Assembly (NCBI GenBank): GCA_024998815.1
Contig: JACEUQ010000001.1
Location: 434,001-498,000, forward strand
Direction: 5' to 3'
Length of the DNA: 64,000 nucleotides
Source: Opitutus sp.
GTDB lineage: Bacteria > Verrucomicrobiota > Verrucomicrobiia > Opitutales > Opitutaceae
The notes below the pieces were generated by a model. That model ran no database searches. It saw only the letters and a list, made by a program, of their open reading frames with translations, and was not told the origin of the DNA. The position numbers were made by a program, and so were the translations under genes. Position 1 is the first letter of the stretch, and each line of letters begins with the position of its first letter. Positions 38,725 to 49,115 of the stretch are shown here, piece after piece.

Positions 38725-39839
38725 GTGCTTACTTGCAATAATAAGTGATATTGTATCCGCTTTGTAGATGGGACGAAAAGCCGTGCGAATCACTTGTAGC
38801 GAGGGGGATCAGCAATCCCTAGAAAAACGGGCAACCAGCCGGATTGAGTCGAGGCAGCGAGTTGAGCGCGCCCGGATGATCCTTGGGTGCGTGAGTGGCG
38901 AGCAGGTGCAAGAGGTGGCGCGCCGCTGCAACACCAGGCCGAACACCGTAATAAAGTGGAGGGATCGCTTTGTGCTGCTTGGCATGAAGGGGCTGGATGA
39001 TGCGGCACGGCCGGGCGCGAAGCGCACCTACGGTGAGGACTTTCGAGATCGGGTGCTGGCTTTATTGGAAGGGCCACCCCCTCCGGGGCAGGCGCGCTGG
39101 GATGGTCCAGCGGTGGCCCGTGTGCTCGGCGGCTCGGTGCACGCGGTCTGGCGAGTGCTGCGCAAGGAGGGCATTTGCCTGCAGCGCCAGCGCTCGTGGT
39201 GCGTGAGCACTGACAAGCAGTTCGCAGCCAAGGCAGCCGATATCGTCGGGCTCTACCTGAGCCCACCGGAAAAGGCATTGGTGATAAGTGTGGATGAAAA
39301 GCCTGGCATCCAAGCCCTAGAGCGCGCCACCGGTTACGTGGAGACCGACAATGGTAAAATCGTCCAGGGACTCAAAAGCACCTACAAGCGCCACGGTACA
39401 CTCAACTTGTTCGCTGCCCTTGATGTGGCCACGGGCTTGATCAAGACGCAGAAAACCACCCTTAAGCGCCGGGAGGAGTTCCTGCTGTTCATGGACCAAG
39501 TGGTGGCGGATCACCCGCCCGAGAGAGAACTCCACGTGATTTTGGATAATTATTGCACCCACAAAAAGTGCGACGCTTGGCTCGCTCGGCACCCCAATGT
39601 CCACTTCCACTTTACCCCAACCTCGGCGAGTTGGCTCAATCAAGTTGAAATCTGGTTCGGCATACTAACAAGGAAGGCGCTACGGGGCGCGAACTTCAGA
39701 AGCGTCGCCGAACTTAGTCAGGCCATTGACGCTTTCGTCGCCGCCTACCTGCCCAATGCCAAGCCGTTCAAGTGGCGCAAGCGCGAGGTCAAGGGAAGCC
39801 AACTCAGAAATACTATCATTAATCTACGCAATTAAGCAC
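38725..39839 (+). mobile_element. IS630-family insertion sequence
   Basis: Ends GTGCTTACTTGCAATA and (complement) GTGCTTAATTGCGTAGA form inverted repeats, with TA at 38723-38724 and 39840-39841, the TA duplication characteristic of IS630/Tc1 elements. Length is 1115 bp with one intact transposase gene. It interrupts codon 14 of the gene starting at 38683. Confidence 0.9.
38768..39835 (+). CDS. IS630-family transposase
   Basis: Intact 355-residue DDE transposase. The N-terminus is a helix-turn-helix region (VQEVARRCNTRPNTVIKWRDRF). The catalytic domain has Asp in VISVDEKPGIQA, Asp in HVILDNYCTHK, and Glu in NQVEIWFGILTRK, the D-D-E spacing of this family. The stop lies five bases before the right end of the element. 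No frameshift is needed for expression, unlike some IS630 members. Confidence 0.95.
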   Translation: MGRKAVRITCSEGDQQSLEKRATSRIESRQRVERARMILGCVSGEQVQEVARRCNTRPNTVIKWRDRFVLLGMKGLDDAARPGAKRTYGEDFRDRVLALLEGPPPPGQARWDGPAVARVLGGSVHAVWRVLRKEGICLQRQRSWCVSTDKQFAAKAADIVGLYLSPPEKALVISVDEKPGIQALERATGYVETDNGKIVQGLKSTYKRHGTLNLFAALDVATGLIKTQKTTLKRREEFLLFMDQVVADHPPERELHVILDNYCTHKKCDAWLARHPNVHFHFTPTSASWLNQVEIWFGILTRKALRGANFRSVAELSQAIDAFVAAYLPNAKPFKWRKREVKGSQLRNTIINLRN

Positions 39840-41116
39840 TAGACAACCGTATCCGCGGCCGTGTGACCGGGCGGCTGTGGTTCACCGGTCGCGAGGAACC
39901 CGTTACCCTTGAGCTCATGGGTAATGCCTGGCGAGACCTAGCTGGGCATGTCCTTCGCTTCACCAATCCGGAGCCCAAGGCGGGCGATTTGGGCAACTTT
40001 GCCTGCCTTCAGCGCGGCGTCACCGGCGACATCACCGCCTCGCGCAAGGTCAAGGTGCCGGACTGCTCCATGGACGAGCTGATGGTCTATTTTGAGGCGC
40101 GGAAGCCCTTTCCGTGGCATTGGGGCAACAGCCTTTACTTGGAATGGCACAGCGCGACTAACGGCCGGGTGGTCATCGAGTCGGCGAGTTATACGTTGGA
40201 ACTCGACTCGGAGTGCACGTGGTCGATGGACGAATCCAGCGAGCAGGAACAGCGCACGGCCAACGGCCAGGCGATGATCGCGTTTATGGAGAAGTTGACC
40301 GGGGCGACAGCGGCCGGGGCGCACGAGGACGACGACGCGCCCACCAGCAAATCCGAGGCGAGCGCCGATGCGAACGCCGCCCGCATGGACCGGCTGCTGG
40401 ATCGGGTCACGGGCCGCATGCAGCGCGAAGCACTGGCCCCCACCGAGTTTGCCCGGGTGATGGAGGAGGAGCGCAAGCGGATGCGGCGCGAGCGCGGCGA
40501 GCCCGAGCCCACGCCGCTCACCCCCGACGAGAAGGCCATTCAGAGCCGCTGGATCGACACAATGAATACAGCGGCCCAAGAGGTGATCGCCGCAGCGCAG
40601 GCCGACGAAGCCAATCAGCCGGACGGCGATGATGCCAATGGGCGGCCCCCCCACTGGCATCCGCTCGTTGAACGGTGTTATGCTCTTGTCCACCGGCTCA
40701 TCGACGAACCCGAGCAGCGCGGCTGGTTAACCGATGCGGATGGGCGCGAGCACCCGTTGCGGGAGTTAATCGAGGGCGTGATTAGTTCCGCCGGCAAGTT
40801 GGCCGGGGCCTTGGGCTCAACGTTGGACGAATTACCCTGGCCGCCGGAATCACTTTTGGCCGGCGCGGTTTTAGTGCGGCTGAAGAAGGCCCGCGGGCAT
40901 CTGCGCGATGCTCTTGGCGGTCTGGAGGCGACAGCAGCGCAGAAGCTGGCCGATTCCGCCTGGTGCGTCGAAGTGGGGACGGAAACGGCTGCGATTTTAT
41001 CCGAGGTGGAACGGCTAATTACCGAAGTGCGGGCGGTCTTGGAAGAAGGCGAAGGCGATTGATCTGGCACGGGACGGGCGGCCCAAGAAGGTCGTTCTCC
41101 CGTCGCAAGGAAAGCA

Positions 41117-42895
41117 TTAGGCGCGGAGTTGCTGGCCGCGCACCAAGTCCTGAAACAGCCCTTCGGTGGCCACCAGTTCGTCGTAGGTGCCGGATTGGAT
41201 AAGTGCTCCGCCAGAGAGTACGAAAATGCGGTCGCAGTGTTTCACGGTTGAGAGCCGGTGGGCGATGAACACCGCCGTGCGGTCGCCCAGATTGTGTTCC
41301 AGCGCCTGCGAGATGAGCTGCTCGCTCAACGTGTCGAGCGCGCTGGTGGCCTCGTCGAAAATGAAGCACTCAGGCTCGGCGAGCAGCGCGCGGGCGATGG
41401 CCAGGCGCTGGCGTTGCCCACCCGAAAGCATCGAGCCGCCTTCGCCGACGCGGGCGTCGAGTCCGCCGGGCAACGCGGCGATGAACTCCCACGCGTTGGA
41501 CTTTTCGCAGGCCAGGCGGATGGCCTCGTCGGTCGCATCGGGGCGGGCCACGCGGAGGTTGTCGCGCAGCGTGGTGTTGAAGATGAACGGGTCTTGCGGG
41601 ACGACGCCGAAGTGGCGGCGCAGCGCCGAACCGGCCACGGTTTTGAGGTCGATCTCGCCGATGCGAATGGCGCCGGCTTGCGGATCGTAGAGACGCAGGA
41701 GGAGCTGGGTGATGGTGGTTTTACCCGCGCCGGAGGGACCGACAAAAGCTACACGCTCGCCCGGGCGCAGGGTCAGCGAAAGGTCGCGCAGGATCGGCTG
41801 TGCCGGATCGTAGCCGAAGGTGACGTGATCAAGAACGATGTCGGCGCGGGCGGGCAGGCTTCGGGTGGCGTGGTCGGGGTCGGGCGTGGTGCTGGCGGTG
41901 TCGAGCACGTTGCCGATACGCGTCAGGGCGGCGGCGGCTCCCGCCCACAGTGTGAAGGCAGTGAACAATTGCTGCAGCGGTCCCATCAGGCCGAGGTAGG
42001 CGGCCAGGCATGCCGCGACGATCCCTAGGTCGATGTGGCCGGATAGGTAGCGCCAGGTGCAGGCGGCCATGAGGCCGGCGTAGCAAACGTAGGAAAGCGC
42101 CTCCTGCTTCATCCATTCCTGGTGGGAGAGGATGTCGCGCTCGTAGGTTTTGCGCCCGATGACGTCGGCCTGCTGCTCGAAGTTGTGCACCACCTGGGTC
42201 TCCATCGCGTAGAGTTTCACCGCCTTGTTGCCGCGCAACAGATCGGCGACTTGCCCGCTGATGTTACCTTCCAGCGCCTGAAACTCCTTTTGGATCAGCT
42301 CTACGCTTCGGCGGGAGCGGAGCATCATGTACACGCTCAACGAGGCGGCGGTCATCAGCACGGCGGCGAGGGCGCCGTCCCATTGCCAGAACAAGGCGAT
42401 GGTGAGCAGCACGAAGACGATGGCACTGGGCAGCGCCATGGTGGCGTGCTGCGCAAACTGCATGATCGCATTTAGCGGCGAGCCGAACAGGTAGCTAAAC
42501 AGTTCGCCCGAGGAGTGGGTGCCATGGAAGCGCAGGCAGAGCTGGTTGACGTGGCGGAAAAATTTGGCGCGCAGGGCGAAGATGATGTTTTCCCGGGCGC
42601 GGGTGAACAACCGGTAGCCGAAGTGCCAGAACGCCATGCGGGCGATGCCGGTGAGCACGAGGTAACCGGCCGCCAGCCAGGCGAGTCGTTTCCATCGTTC
42701 CGCAGTGGCCAGATCTTTGACGTCGAGCACGTAGAAAAACAGCCATTTGGGGAAAATGTTCTGGGTGGCGACCGCGCCCCCGCTCAGGCCGACGAACAGC
42801 GAGGCCCAGAGTAACTGCCCGCGGTTTTTTAAAATCAGCGGCCAGAGGTGGCGGCGAAAGGGGGACGAGGTGGATGCGGACTCTGGGAGGCTCAT
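41117..42895 (-). CDS. ABC exporter, fused permease and ATPase (MsbA/MdlB type)
   Basis: A 592-residue half-transporter expected to work as a homodimer in the inner membrane. Six membrane helices lie in residues 25-310. The nucleotide-binding domain has Walker A GPSGAGKTT, Q-loop VPQDPF, signature LSGGQRQRLAIARALL, Walker B CFIFDEATSALD and switch His in IAHRLS. Sequence type fits lipid or drug exporters such as MsbA, but the substrate cannot be told. It is monocistronic and convergent with the disrupted gene upstream. Confidence 0.92.
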   Translation of the reverse strand: MSLPESASTSSPFRRHLWPLILKNRGQLLWASLFVGLSGGAVATQNIFPKWLFFYVLDVKDLATAERWKRLAWLAAGYLVLTGIARMAFWHFGYRLFTRARENIIFALRAKFFRHVNQLCLRFHGTHSSGELFSYLFGSPLNAIMQFAQHATMALPSAIVFVLLTIALFWQWDGALAAVLMTAASLSVYMMLRSRRSVELIQKEFQALEGNISGQVADLLRGNKAVKLYAMETQVVHNFEQQADVIGRKTYERDILSHQEWMKQEALSYVCYAGLMAACTWRYLSGHIDLGIVAACLAAYLGLMGPLQQLFTAFTLWAGAAAALTRIGNVLDTASTTPDPDHATRSLPARADIVLDHVTFGYDPAQPILRDLSLTLRPGERVAFVGPSGAGKTTITQLLLRLYDPQAGAIRIGEIDLKTVAGSALRRHFGVVPQDPFIFNTTLRDNLRVARPDATDEAIRLACEKSNAWEFIAALPGGLDARVGEGGSMLSGGQRQRLAIARALLAEPECFIFDEATSALDTLSEQLISQALEHNLGDRTAVFIAHRLSTVKHCDRIFVLSGGALIQSGTYDELVATEGLFQDLVRGQQLRA

Positions 42896-42958
42896 GGCGG
42901 CTTGCGGCAGCCAACGTGAAAAACGCCGACTCGTCCATCCTGGATTTGGGCGAGTGAC

Positions 42959-43108
42959 GAAGGGCGCTTAGTTAAGGGGCGTTATCGTCCGTCCTGATGA
43001 GATCGCCCCTTCAGGGCTTGTGCACTTCACCCAATGATTCCTAGGGCGTTGCCCTAGGCTGTGGTAGAGAGCCCCGTTGGGGCGGTCGTGCCTAACTAAG
43101 TGCCATTC
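42959..43108 (-). mobile_element. 150-bp MITE-like element, copy 2
   Basis: Inverted copy of the element at 4608-4757, exactly the same length and about 90 percent identical by eye. One end is intact (TAACTAAGTGCCATTC at 43093-43108); the other has two changes. No target duplication is visible. It lies between the ABC exporter and the SNF2 helicase. Confidence 0.8.
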
Positions 43109-43130
43109 TGGCCTCGGCCCAGGATTCGCC

Positions 43131-46100
43131 TCAGCCCAGGATCCGCCGCAGGCTGTCCAGGTCCATCACCGTCGCCAGGCTCTCCTCCTGCACCACCGCG
43201 GCCGCCAACTCGGACTTTTCCCGCTGCAGCGCGCGGATTTTTTCCTCCACGGTGTTTTTGGCGATCAGGCGGTACGCCATCACCGTGCTCTTTTGGCCAA
43301 TACGGTGCGTGCGGTCGATCGCCTGCGCTTCCACCGCCGGATTCCACCACGGATCGTAGAGGATAACGTAGCTGGCCGCCGTGAGGTTCAGGCCGGAACC
43401 GGCCGCTTTCAGCGACAAGAGGAATACCGGAGGGCCGTCGGCTGCTTGGAATTTGTCCACCAAGGCCTGGCGGTTTTCGGTTTGGCCGGTGAGCAACAGG
43501 TGGCCGATGCCGCGCTCGGCCAACTCGGCACGGATGAGCTCCAGCATGCTCACGAACTGGGAGAAAACCAGAACCCGGTGGCCCTCGGCCACCAGCGGCT
43601 CAACGGTGTCGAGCAGCGCGTCCAATTTGGCGCTGCTCGGCCGGGCGGGCGCATCCTCGTCGGTCGTGTCGATCACCGCGTTGGCGTCTTCCGAACCGGC
43701 GGTGGTTGCGGCGGAATTGGCGTCGAGCGCTCTGGCGGCCGCAGCCGCTTTTTTGGAGGGGCGACCACGTTTTTTGGCGGCGACTTGTTCGACCGGATCG
43801 ACCGCGTTGTGGCCGATGAGGCGAGGGTCGCAGCAGATCTGGCGCAGGCGCAGGAGCGACTGGAGGATGTTGAAGCGCTGGGCGTCGAACTGGCGGTTGT
43901 CGCCGACTTTGAGCAGGAGTTGGCGGGCGCGTTTGAGTTCCGCCTCGTAGAGCGCGCGTTGGGCTCCTTCGAGTTCGCAGCCGATTTCCTCCTCGATGCG
44001 TGCAGGCAGGTCGCGGGCCACCTGGCCTTTGGTGCGGCGCAGCAGGAAGGGGCGCACGCGCGTGGCCAGGCGGGAGCGCGCGCCTTCGGGGTCTTCCTTG
44101 TCGTTGTAGAGGCGCTGGAAACTGGCCTGCGAGCCGAGCAAACCGGGTTGGGCAAAGGCCACCAAGCTCCACAGGTCGAGCAGGCGGTTTTCGATCGGCG
44201 TGCCGGTGAGCACCAGGCGGTGGCGGGCTGGCAAATCACGCGCGGCACGGGCGGTGGCGCTGCCGGGATTTTTGATGTTTTGGCCCTCGTCGAGCACGAC
44301 GGCATCCCACGACATGGCGGACAACTCGGGCGCGCGCAGGCGCAGTTGCACGTAGTTAATCACCAGGATTTGCGCGGTATCCGGTAAATCGATGCCGGGC
44401 ACCGAGCGCGCGGTGGTGAGCGTGGGGGCGAAGCGGCCGGCCTCGACCGCCCAGTTGGGCACCACGGATTTGGGCGCGACCACGAGGGCGCGGAACGGGC
44501 GCCCTTCGGCGGCGGCGCGGTCAGCCAGCCAGAGCAGCCAGGCCAGGGTTTGCAGGGTTTTGCCCAAACCCATGTCGTCGGCCAAAACCCCTCCCAGCCC
44601 TTGCGAGGCGAGGTGGGCGAGGAAGTGGTAACCTTCTAATTGATACGGGCGCAGCTCGGCGCGTAGTCCGGCGGGCAGCGCGGGTGGCGGTAGGGCGCGC
44701 AGGGCGGCCGAGCGGTCGCGCAGGCGGGCGGCCAATTCCTCGTCGTCCACCGGGGCGTCGGCCAATTGCAGGGCGTGGTAGCGGTGGGTGGTGCGGCGGC
44801 CGGAGAGCACTTCGGCGTCGGCGGTCAGGCCGAGGCGATCGAGCGCGGCGCGTTCTTCCGGGCTGATGACTTCCTCGACCGAGAGGCGTTGCCAGCCGCG
44901 TTGGGGAAGTTTGACCCAGCCACCGCGGGCTTTGACCAGCAGTTCAATCTCGGCGGGGGTTAGCGTGGTGTCTTCGGGCTGAAGTTGGACGGCGAGGTCG
45001 AACCAGTCCTGACCGGAGTCTTCGGCAGGCGTGAGGTTGACCGACAGGCGGGCACGCATGGGTTTACCGAGCAGGCCTTGAAGGTCGTGGGAAACTTCGA
45101 TGGCGGTGCCGGGGGGCAAGGTTGCGTGCCAGGCGACAAAATCATCGGGGAAGCTGCGGGTGGCGTTGCGACTCCACGCCGAATTCCAGTCGGAGTACTG
45201 CAGACCGAAAGCGCCGAAGCGGGCGCCGACGGCATTGGCGGCTGATAGCTCAAAGGTGTAATGCGGATCGTTGGGACCGGACGCGGGAGGAGCGCCGTTT
45301 TTGGCCCAATGCCAGCCGCCGTAGCCGCTCCATTCCTGCGTGCACAGGGGATCGGTCGAGTTGGCGAATAGTTGGGCGTTAAAAATGGCAGTATGAGCCG
45401 AGCCTTGGCCGGCGGAAGCGTCGGTGAGCCAGCAGCGCAGTAGGGGGCGCAGGGCGATGGTGCGGAACTTGGCGGCGATTTCGCTCGGCAGGGTCATGCC
45501 GGTGCTGCGAAGTGCGCTGGCCAGACCGGGGTCGGAGAGCGCCGCAACCGGCAGGCGATTGGGTAGTCGGGGCGGGCCGCGCCAGACGCGGCGGTCGAGC
45601 AGGTAGAGGGGTTCGCGCTCGGCAAGGAACGGACGCAGGTCGGCTGGCACCGGAGTGCCATCGGGTTTGACTAAAGTCACTTGGAGGCGGGCGGGATCGG
45701 CGGGATCGGTGACCGCATTGTGGCGTAGCGGTTCGTCTTCGATTCGGAATGGAGAACCATCAGCCATCACCACAGTCGGCAGCGCGGGTGGGTGGGCGAG
45801 GATGCGGGCGAACAGGTCGCAGGCCAAAACACGTTGATAACGCAGATCGTGGGAACGGTTTTCAAGCCTCAGGAGCAGGCCTAGCGCACGGGCGGGAGGG
45901 GGGAGCGCTTCGAAAGCGGCCAGCCCGGCATCCGTGAGTTGGCCGAGCCATTTTTGGGTGGGGGCTTTCCAGCCTTTACCGATTTGGGCCTGTAGCTCTA
46001 GCCGTGCTTTGCCGTCGGGTTGCAGCAACACCCGCAGGTCGGCCGGCATTTCAAAGGCGGACTCGTCGCCTGCTTGATTCTGGGTGTAACGCTCGATGGC

Positions 46101-46892
46101 CGCCGGTGCGAGGAGTGCGTTGCGCCAATGAGCGAGCTCTTGTTGCACCAAGCGGGACTCGGCCGCGGCGCGCACCGCCGAGGTGTCGGTCATGACCTGG
46201 AGTACCTCAGGGATGGCTTGGTTGGAGCGCTGGTAGTCGTAGGCTAGGTATTGCCAAAGTTCCCACGGATCGGAGGGCGGCTGAGAGGGCGGCCACCAGC
46301 CATTAAAAGCGGGTTCCCATTCGCTCGGGGCGGCCTCGCGGCTGACCACGAATTCGCGCGCGCGAATGTTCGCCGGCATGATGCGCCCGTGGGCCTGCAG
46401 ATCGCTAAACAGTGCTGCGAGCCGGCCCAGCAACCGGCCTTCATCGGAGTTGATCTCCCGGTCGAGTTTTTCGGCCAGCTTAGCCGACCATTCTTGGCGG
46501 AAGGACGGTTTGTCGGCCAAGGCCGAGGCCTCGGCTTTGGTTTTTCCGGTGATGCGCGTGATGGTGACTTGGCCGGTGGTGGGGCGCACGATTTGGCGGT
46601 TCAGCCAGGTGCGGCCCAGCGCGTAGGCGTGTTTGCAGTCCACCTCCATGGAGCAGGTGCATTCGGAGAACCAGCGTTGTCCGTCCCAACTCAGGGTCGA
46701 GGTGTAGGGCTCACGTTCGGTTCCCTGCACCGAACCGGTGACGACGCAGTCGTCTTCCCACAGATCGGTGACGCGCCGCCCACGGGCATAGGATTCACCG
46801 CGTTTGGTCGTGGTGATGTCGAGGCCGGCAAGGTAGCGGGTGAGCGCGCCAAGGGCGGCCGGTGATTTGGGATCGAGCGAGGGAGCGGACAA
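43131..46892 (-). CDS. SNF2-family ATPase with SWIM zinc finger
   Basis: A 1253-residue DNA-dependent ATPase. A SWIM zinc finger with Cys78, Cys80, Cys86 and His88 (ECTCSMEVDCKH) begins the protein. A long middle region of unknown fold follows. The helicase core starts near residue 760 with LADDMGLGKTLQTLAWLLWL, then VLDEGQNIKNP (DEGQ in place of DEAH), LTGTPIENRLLDLW, and the C-terminal half with FSQFVSMLELI, LKAAGSGLNLTAASYVI and DRTHRIGQKSTVMAYRLI. Bacterial members of this RapA/HepA-like group are thought to remodel protein-DNA complexes; the target is unknown. It does not overlap glyS. Confidence 0.93.
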   Translation of the reverse strand: MSAPSLDPKSPAALGALTRYLAGLDITTTKRGESYARGRRVTDLWEDDCVVTGSVQGTEREPYTSTLSWDGQRWFSECTCSMEVDCKHAYALGRTWLNRQIVRPTTGQVTITRITGKTKAEASALADKPSFRQEWSAKLAEKLDREINSDEGRLLGRLAALFSDLQAHGRIMPANIRAREFVVSREAAPSEWEPAFNGWWPPSQPPSDPWELWQYLAYDYQRSNQAIPEVLQVMTDTSAVRAAAESRLVQQELAHWRNALLAPAAIERYTQNQAGDESAFEMPADLRVLLQPDGKARLELQAQIGKGWKAPTQKWLGQLTDAGLAAFEALPPPARALGLLLRLENRSHDLRYQRVLACDLFARILAHPPALPTVVMADGSPFRIEDEPLRHNAVTDPADPARLQVTLVKPDGTPVPADLRPFLAEREPLYLLDRRVWRGPPRLPNRLPVAALSDPGLASALRSTGMTLPSEIAAKFRTIALRPLLRCWLTDASAGQGSAHTAIFNAQLFANSTDPLCTQEWSGYGGWHWAKNGAPPASGPNDPHYTFELSAANAVGARFGAFGLQYSDWNSAWSRNATRSFPDDFVAWHATLPPGTAIEVSHDLQGLLGKPMRARLSVNLTPAEDSGQDWFDLAVQLQPEDTTLTPAEIELLVKARGGWVKLPQRGWQRLSVEEVISPEERAALDRLGLTADAEVLSGRRTTHRYHALQLADAPVDDEELAARLRDRSAALRALPPPALPAGLRAELRPYQLEGYHFLAHLASQGLGGVLADDMGLGKTLQTLAWLLWLADRAAAEGRPFRALVVAPKSVVPNWAVEAGRFAPTLTTARSVPGIDLPDTAQILVINYVQLRLRAPELSAMSWDAVVLDEGQNIKNPGSATARAARDLPARHRLVLTGTPIENRLLDLWSLVAFAQPGLLGSQASFQRLYNDKEDPEGARSRLATRVRPFLLRRTKGQVARDLPARIEEEIGCELEGAQRALYEAELKRARQLLLKVGDNRQFDAQRFNILQSLLRLRQICCDPRLIGHNAVDPVEQVAAKKRGRPSKKAAAAARALDANSAATTAGSEDANAVIDTTDEDAPARPSSAKLDALLDTVEPLVAEGHRVLVFSQFVSMLELIRAELAERGIGHLLLTGQTENRQALVDKFQAADGPPVFLLSLKAAGSGLNLTAASYVILYDPWWNPAVEAQAIDRTHRIGQKSTVMAYRLIAKNTVEEKIRALQREKSELAAAVVQEESLATVMDLDSLRRILG

Positions 46893-46952
46893 GGCGGGCG
46901 GGAGTCAGGAGTCAGGTGCGGAGCGAGAGGACGGCGGAGCGAGCTGCGGTTT

Positions 46953-48497
46953 TTAGTAAACCTGCTCTTCCAACAAGGCGAACAGCTCGGCCTCGGTGAT
47001 GCGTTTTTGCTGCATCGAATCGCGCTCGCGCAGGGTGAAGGTGTCGCCTTCTTTTTCGATCGTGTCGAAGTCGATGGTCACGCACCAGGGCGTGCCGATC
47101 TCGTCCTGGCGGCGGTAGCGCCGGCCGACCGCGCCGGCCTCGTCGTAGAAGCACGGATACTTGCGCTTGAGCTTGGTGTAGAGGGCCTGGGCGCGGGCGA
47201 CCAGAGCCTCCTTGTTTTTGAGCAAGGGCAGCACGGCGACCTTGACCGGGGCCAGGCGCGGGCTGAGGCGCAGCACGGTGCGCGTCTCGGTGTTGCCCTT
47301 CTCATCGGTGACCTGCTCCTCGGCGTAGCCGGAGGCGAGCACGGCCAGGAAGATGCGGTCGAGGCCGACCGCCGGCTCGATCACGTGGGGGACAAACTTT
47401 TTCTTGGTGGCCTCGTCGAAGATCTCCTGCGGTTTGCCGGAGGCGGTGGCGTGTTGGGTGAGGTCGTAGTTACCGCGCGCGGCGATGCCCCACAGCTCCT
47501 GCACGCCGAAGGGAAACTTGAACATGATGTCCGTCGTGCCCTTGGAGTAGAACGCCAGCTTCTCCTTGAGGTGGTCGAACTCGGAAATGTGCGAGTCGGG
47601 CAGGCCGATGCTCTTCAGCCAGTCTTTGCACCAGTTGATCCAGTAACGGTGCCACTTCGCCCAATCGTCGTCCTCGTGGATGAAGAATTCCATCTCCATC
47701 TGTTCGAACTCGCGCGAGCGGAAGATGAAGTTGCGCGGGGTGATCTCGTTGCGGAACGACTTGCCGGTTTGGGCGATGCCGAAGGGCAACTTGACGCGGC
47801 CGGTGTCCACCACGTTTTTGAAATCGACGAACATGCCCTGGGCGGTTTCGGGGCGCAGGTAGGCGACCGACGAGGCATCGGTCATCGCGCCGACGTTCGT
47901 CTGGAACATCATGTTAAAGGCGCGCGGCGGGGTCAGGTCGGGGTTGCCGGTGGCGGGCGAGGGGATTTGCGTGATCTCCTCGGGTTTGGCCTCGGTGAAG
48001 TCGCGCGGCTGGACGGCGGCGAGGGTGCCCTGGACGGCCTTCTTGCGCTTCATGAGCTCGGCGGCGGCTTGCAGCTCGCCGGTCGTGTCGGCGCTCTCAA
48101 GCGCAGAGACGTAGCCGATGGTTTGGGCGACGCCGTCGGCACCGGTGATGACCACCGGGGCGAAGAAAAGTTGGTCGGCGCGGTAGCGGTTTTTGGAGAC
48201 CTTGCAGTCAACCAGCGGGTCGCTGAAGCCGGCGACGTGGCCCGAGGCTTCCCAGACTTTGGGATGCATGATGATGGAGGTCTCGATGCCGACGACGTCG
48301 TCGCGGCGGCGAACCATGTCATTCCACCAGCAGTCGCGGATGTTTTTCTTCAATTCGACGCCGAGAGGGCCGTAGTCGAAGAAGCCGTTAAGCCCGCCGT
48401 AGATTTCGGAGGAGGGGAAGACGAAGCCGCGGCGTTTCGCGAGTGAAACGATGGCTTCCATGAGATTTGCAGGCTCGGTGGTGGACGGCGTGGACAT
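46953..48497 (-). CDS. glyS: Glycyl-tRNA synthetase, homodimeric class II type
   Basis: Charges tRNA-Gly. The 514-residue product is the single-chain alpha2 type found in archaea, eukaryotes and some bacteria, not the GlyQ/GlyS heterotetramer. Motifs include [21 protein letters not shown], the motif 2 region [35 protein letters not shown] (motif 3), and the anticodon-binding domain with [11 protein letters not shown] and [20 protein letters not shown] start at [16 protein letters not shown]; the open frame continues 43 codons into the palindrome at 48619, an unlikely leader. Confidence 0.95.
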   Translation of the reverse strand: MSTPSTTEPANLMEAIVSLAKRRGFVFPSSEIYGGLNGFFDYGPLGVELKKNIRDCWWNDMVRRRDDVVGIETSIIMHPKVWEASGHVAGFSDPLVDCKVSKNRYRADQLFFAPVVITGADGVAQTIGYVSALESADTTGELQAAAELMKRKKAVQGTLAAVQPRDFTEAKPEEITQIPSPATGNPDLTPPRAFNMMFQTNVGAMTDASSVAYLRPETAQGMFVDFKNVVDTGRVKLPFGIAQTGKSFRNEITPRNFIFRSREFEQMEMEFFIHEDDDWAKWHRYWINWCKDWLKSIGLPDSHISEFDHLKEKLAFYSKGTTDIMFKFPFGVQELWGIAARGNYDLTQHATASGKPQEIFDEATKKKFVPHVIEPAVGLDRIFLAVLASGYAEEQVTDEKGNTETRTVLRLSPRLAPVKVAVLPLLKNKEALVARAQALYTKLKRKYPCFYDEAGAVGRRYRRQDEIGTPWCVTIDFDTIEKEGDTFTLRERDSMQQKRITEAELFALLEEQVY

Positions 48498-48618
48498 AGG
48501 AGTCGGCGGATATAGCGCAGGCGCACTCCAGCGGTCAATGGTGGTGTGCGTTGTCAGTAAAGATAGCGGCAAGTTAGGCGTCCGCCCCCAACTCTCCCAG
48601 CGGGTGTGCCGATCCCAT

Positions 48619-48641
48619 AGTGTCACCTATTAGGTGACACT
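48619..48641. repeat. 23-bp perfect palindrome, copy 3
   Basis: Arms AGTGTCACCTA / TAGGTGACACT around one base. It lies in the 191-base divergent gap between glyS and the rhodanese gene. Perfect symmetry would suit an operator, but the copy within ogt argues for a mobile repeat. Confidence 0.8.
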
Positions 48642-48688
48642 TGCGCTGGACACTTAAGGCATCGCGACTACCTGTGATCTTCCTTCCT

Positions 48689-49096
48689 ATGAAAAAATTA
48701 CTCCTTCCCCTGTTTGCTTGTTTTGCCCTGGTTTCCGCTGTGTTCGCTGCTGACGCGGCTGCTCCGGCCAAGATCGCCGATATCTCGCTGGCTGACCTCA
48801 AAACCGCTATCGCTGCGGGCAAGGTCTCCGTCATCGATGTCAACGGCTCTGCCTCCTACGCCGCCGGGCACATCCCCGGCGCCATCGATTTCGCGGTTAA
48901 TAAGGATAAGCTCGCCTCCGTGTTGCCCGAGGACAAATCCGCCTTGGTCGTCGCGTACTGCGGCAGCTCAAAATGCGGTGCTTACAAGAAAGCTGCCAAC
49001 GCGGCCGTTAAGTTGGGTTACACCAACGTGAAGCACTTCTCGGGCGGCATCTCGGGTTGGAAAAGCGCTGGCGAGCCCACCGAGGCCGCTAAGTAA
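48689..49096 (+). CDS. Exported rhodanese-like protein
   Basis: A 135-residue protein with a clear signal peptide (MKKLLLPLFACFALVSAVFA) and a single rhodanese domain. Domain features are VSVIDVNGSASYAAGHIPGAIDFAV and the active-site loop AYCGSSKCGAYKKAA, where the first Cys is the sulfur carrier. The extra Cys four residues later is seen in other periplasmic single-domain rhodaneses. A role in periplasmic sulfur transfer is inferred. The start is ATG 48689; the open frame extends 16 codons upstream from it. Confidence 0.9.
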   Translation: MKKLLLPLFACFALVSAVFAADAAAPAKIADISLADLKTAIAAGKVSVIDVNGSASYAAGHIPGAIDFAVNKDKLASVLPEDKSALVVAYCGSSKCGAYKKAANAAVKLGYTNVKHFSGGISGWKSAGEPTEAAK

Positions 49097-49115
49097 TAGC
49101 CGCTCGTCTTTAAGA

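Larger units (their letters stand above)
38683..41062 (+). pseudogene. Conserved hypothetical gene split by an IS630 element
   Basis: The first fragment, ATG 38683 to 38724, encodes MAWRIEESLIRGEL. After removal of the IS and one TA, the frame continues at 39842 as DNRIRGRVTGRLWFTGREEP and runs to 41062, giving a protein of about 420 residues. The remaining frame could restart at GTG 39863. The N-terminal part is beta-rich and carries LELMGNAWRDLAGHVLRF; the C-terminal half is helical and acidic, with no catalytic motif that I recognise. The function is unknown. The rest of the frame is free of stops, so the insertion looks recent. Confidence 0.8.

Noticed and set aside
43077-44387. 436-codon open frame opposite the SNF2 helicase
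   Set aside because: Antisense to clear helicase motifs. The same reasoning excludes 47007-48446 (opposite glyS) and 30835-31923 (opposite ilvC).
48619-48641. Operator between glyS and the rhodanese gene
   Set aside because: The palindrome suits a dimeric repressor, but copies inside ogt and in an extended hairpin at 38524 favour a dispersed repeat; regulation is not supported.
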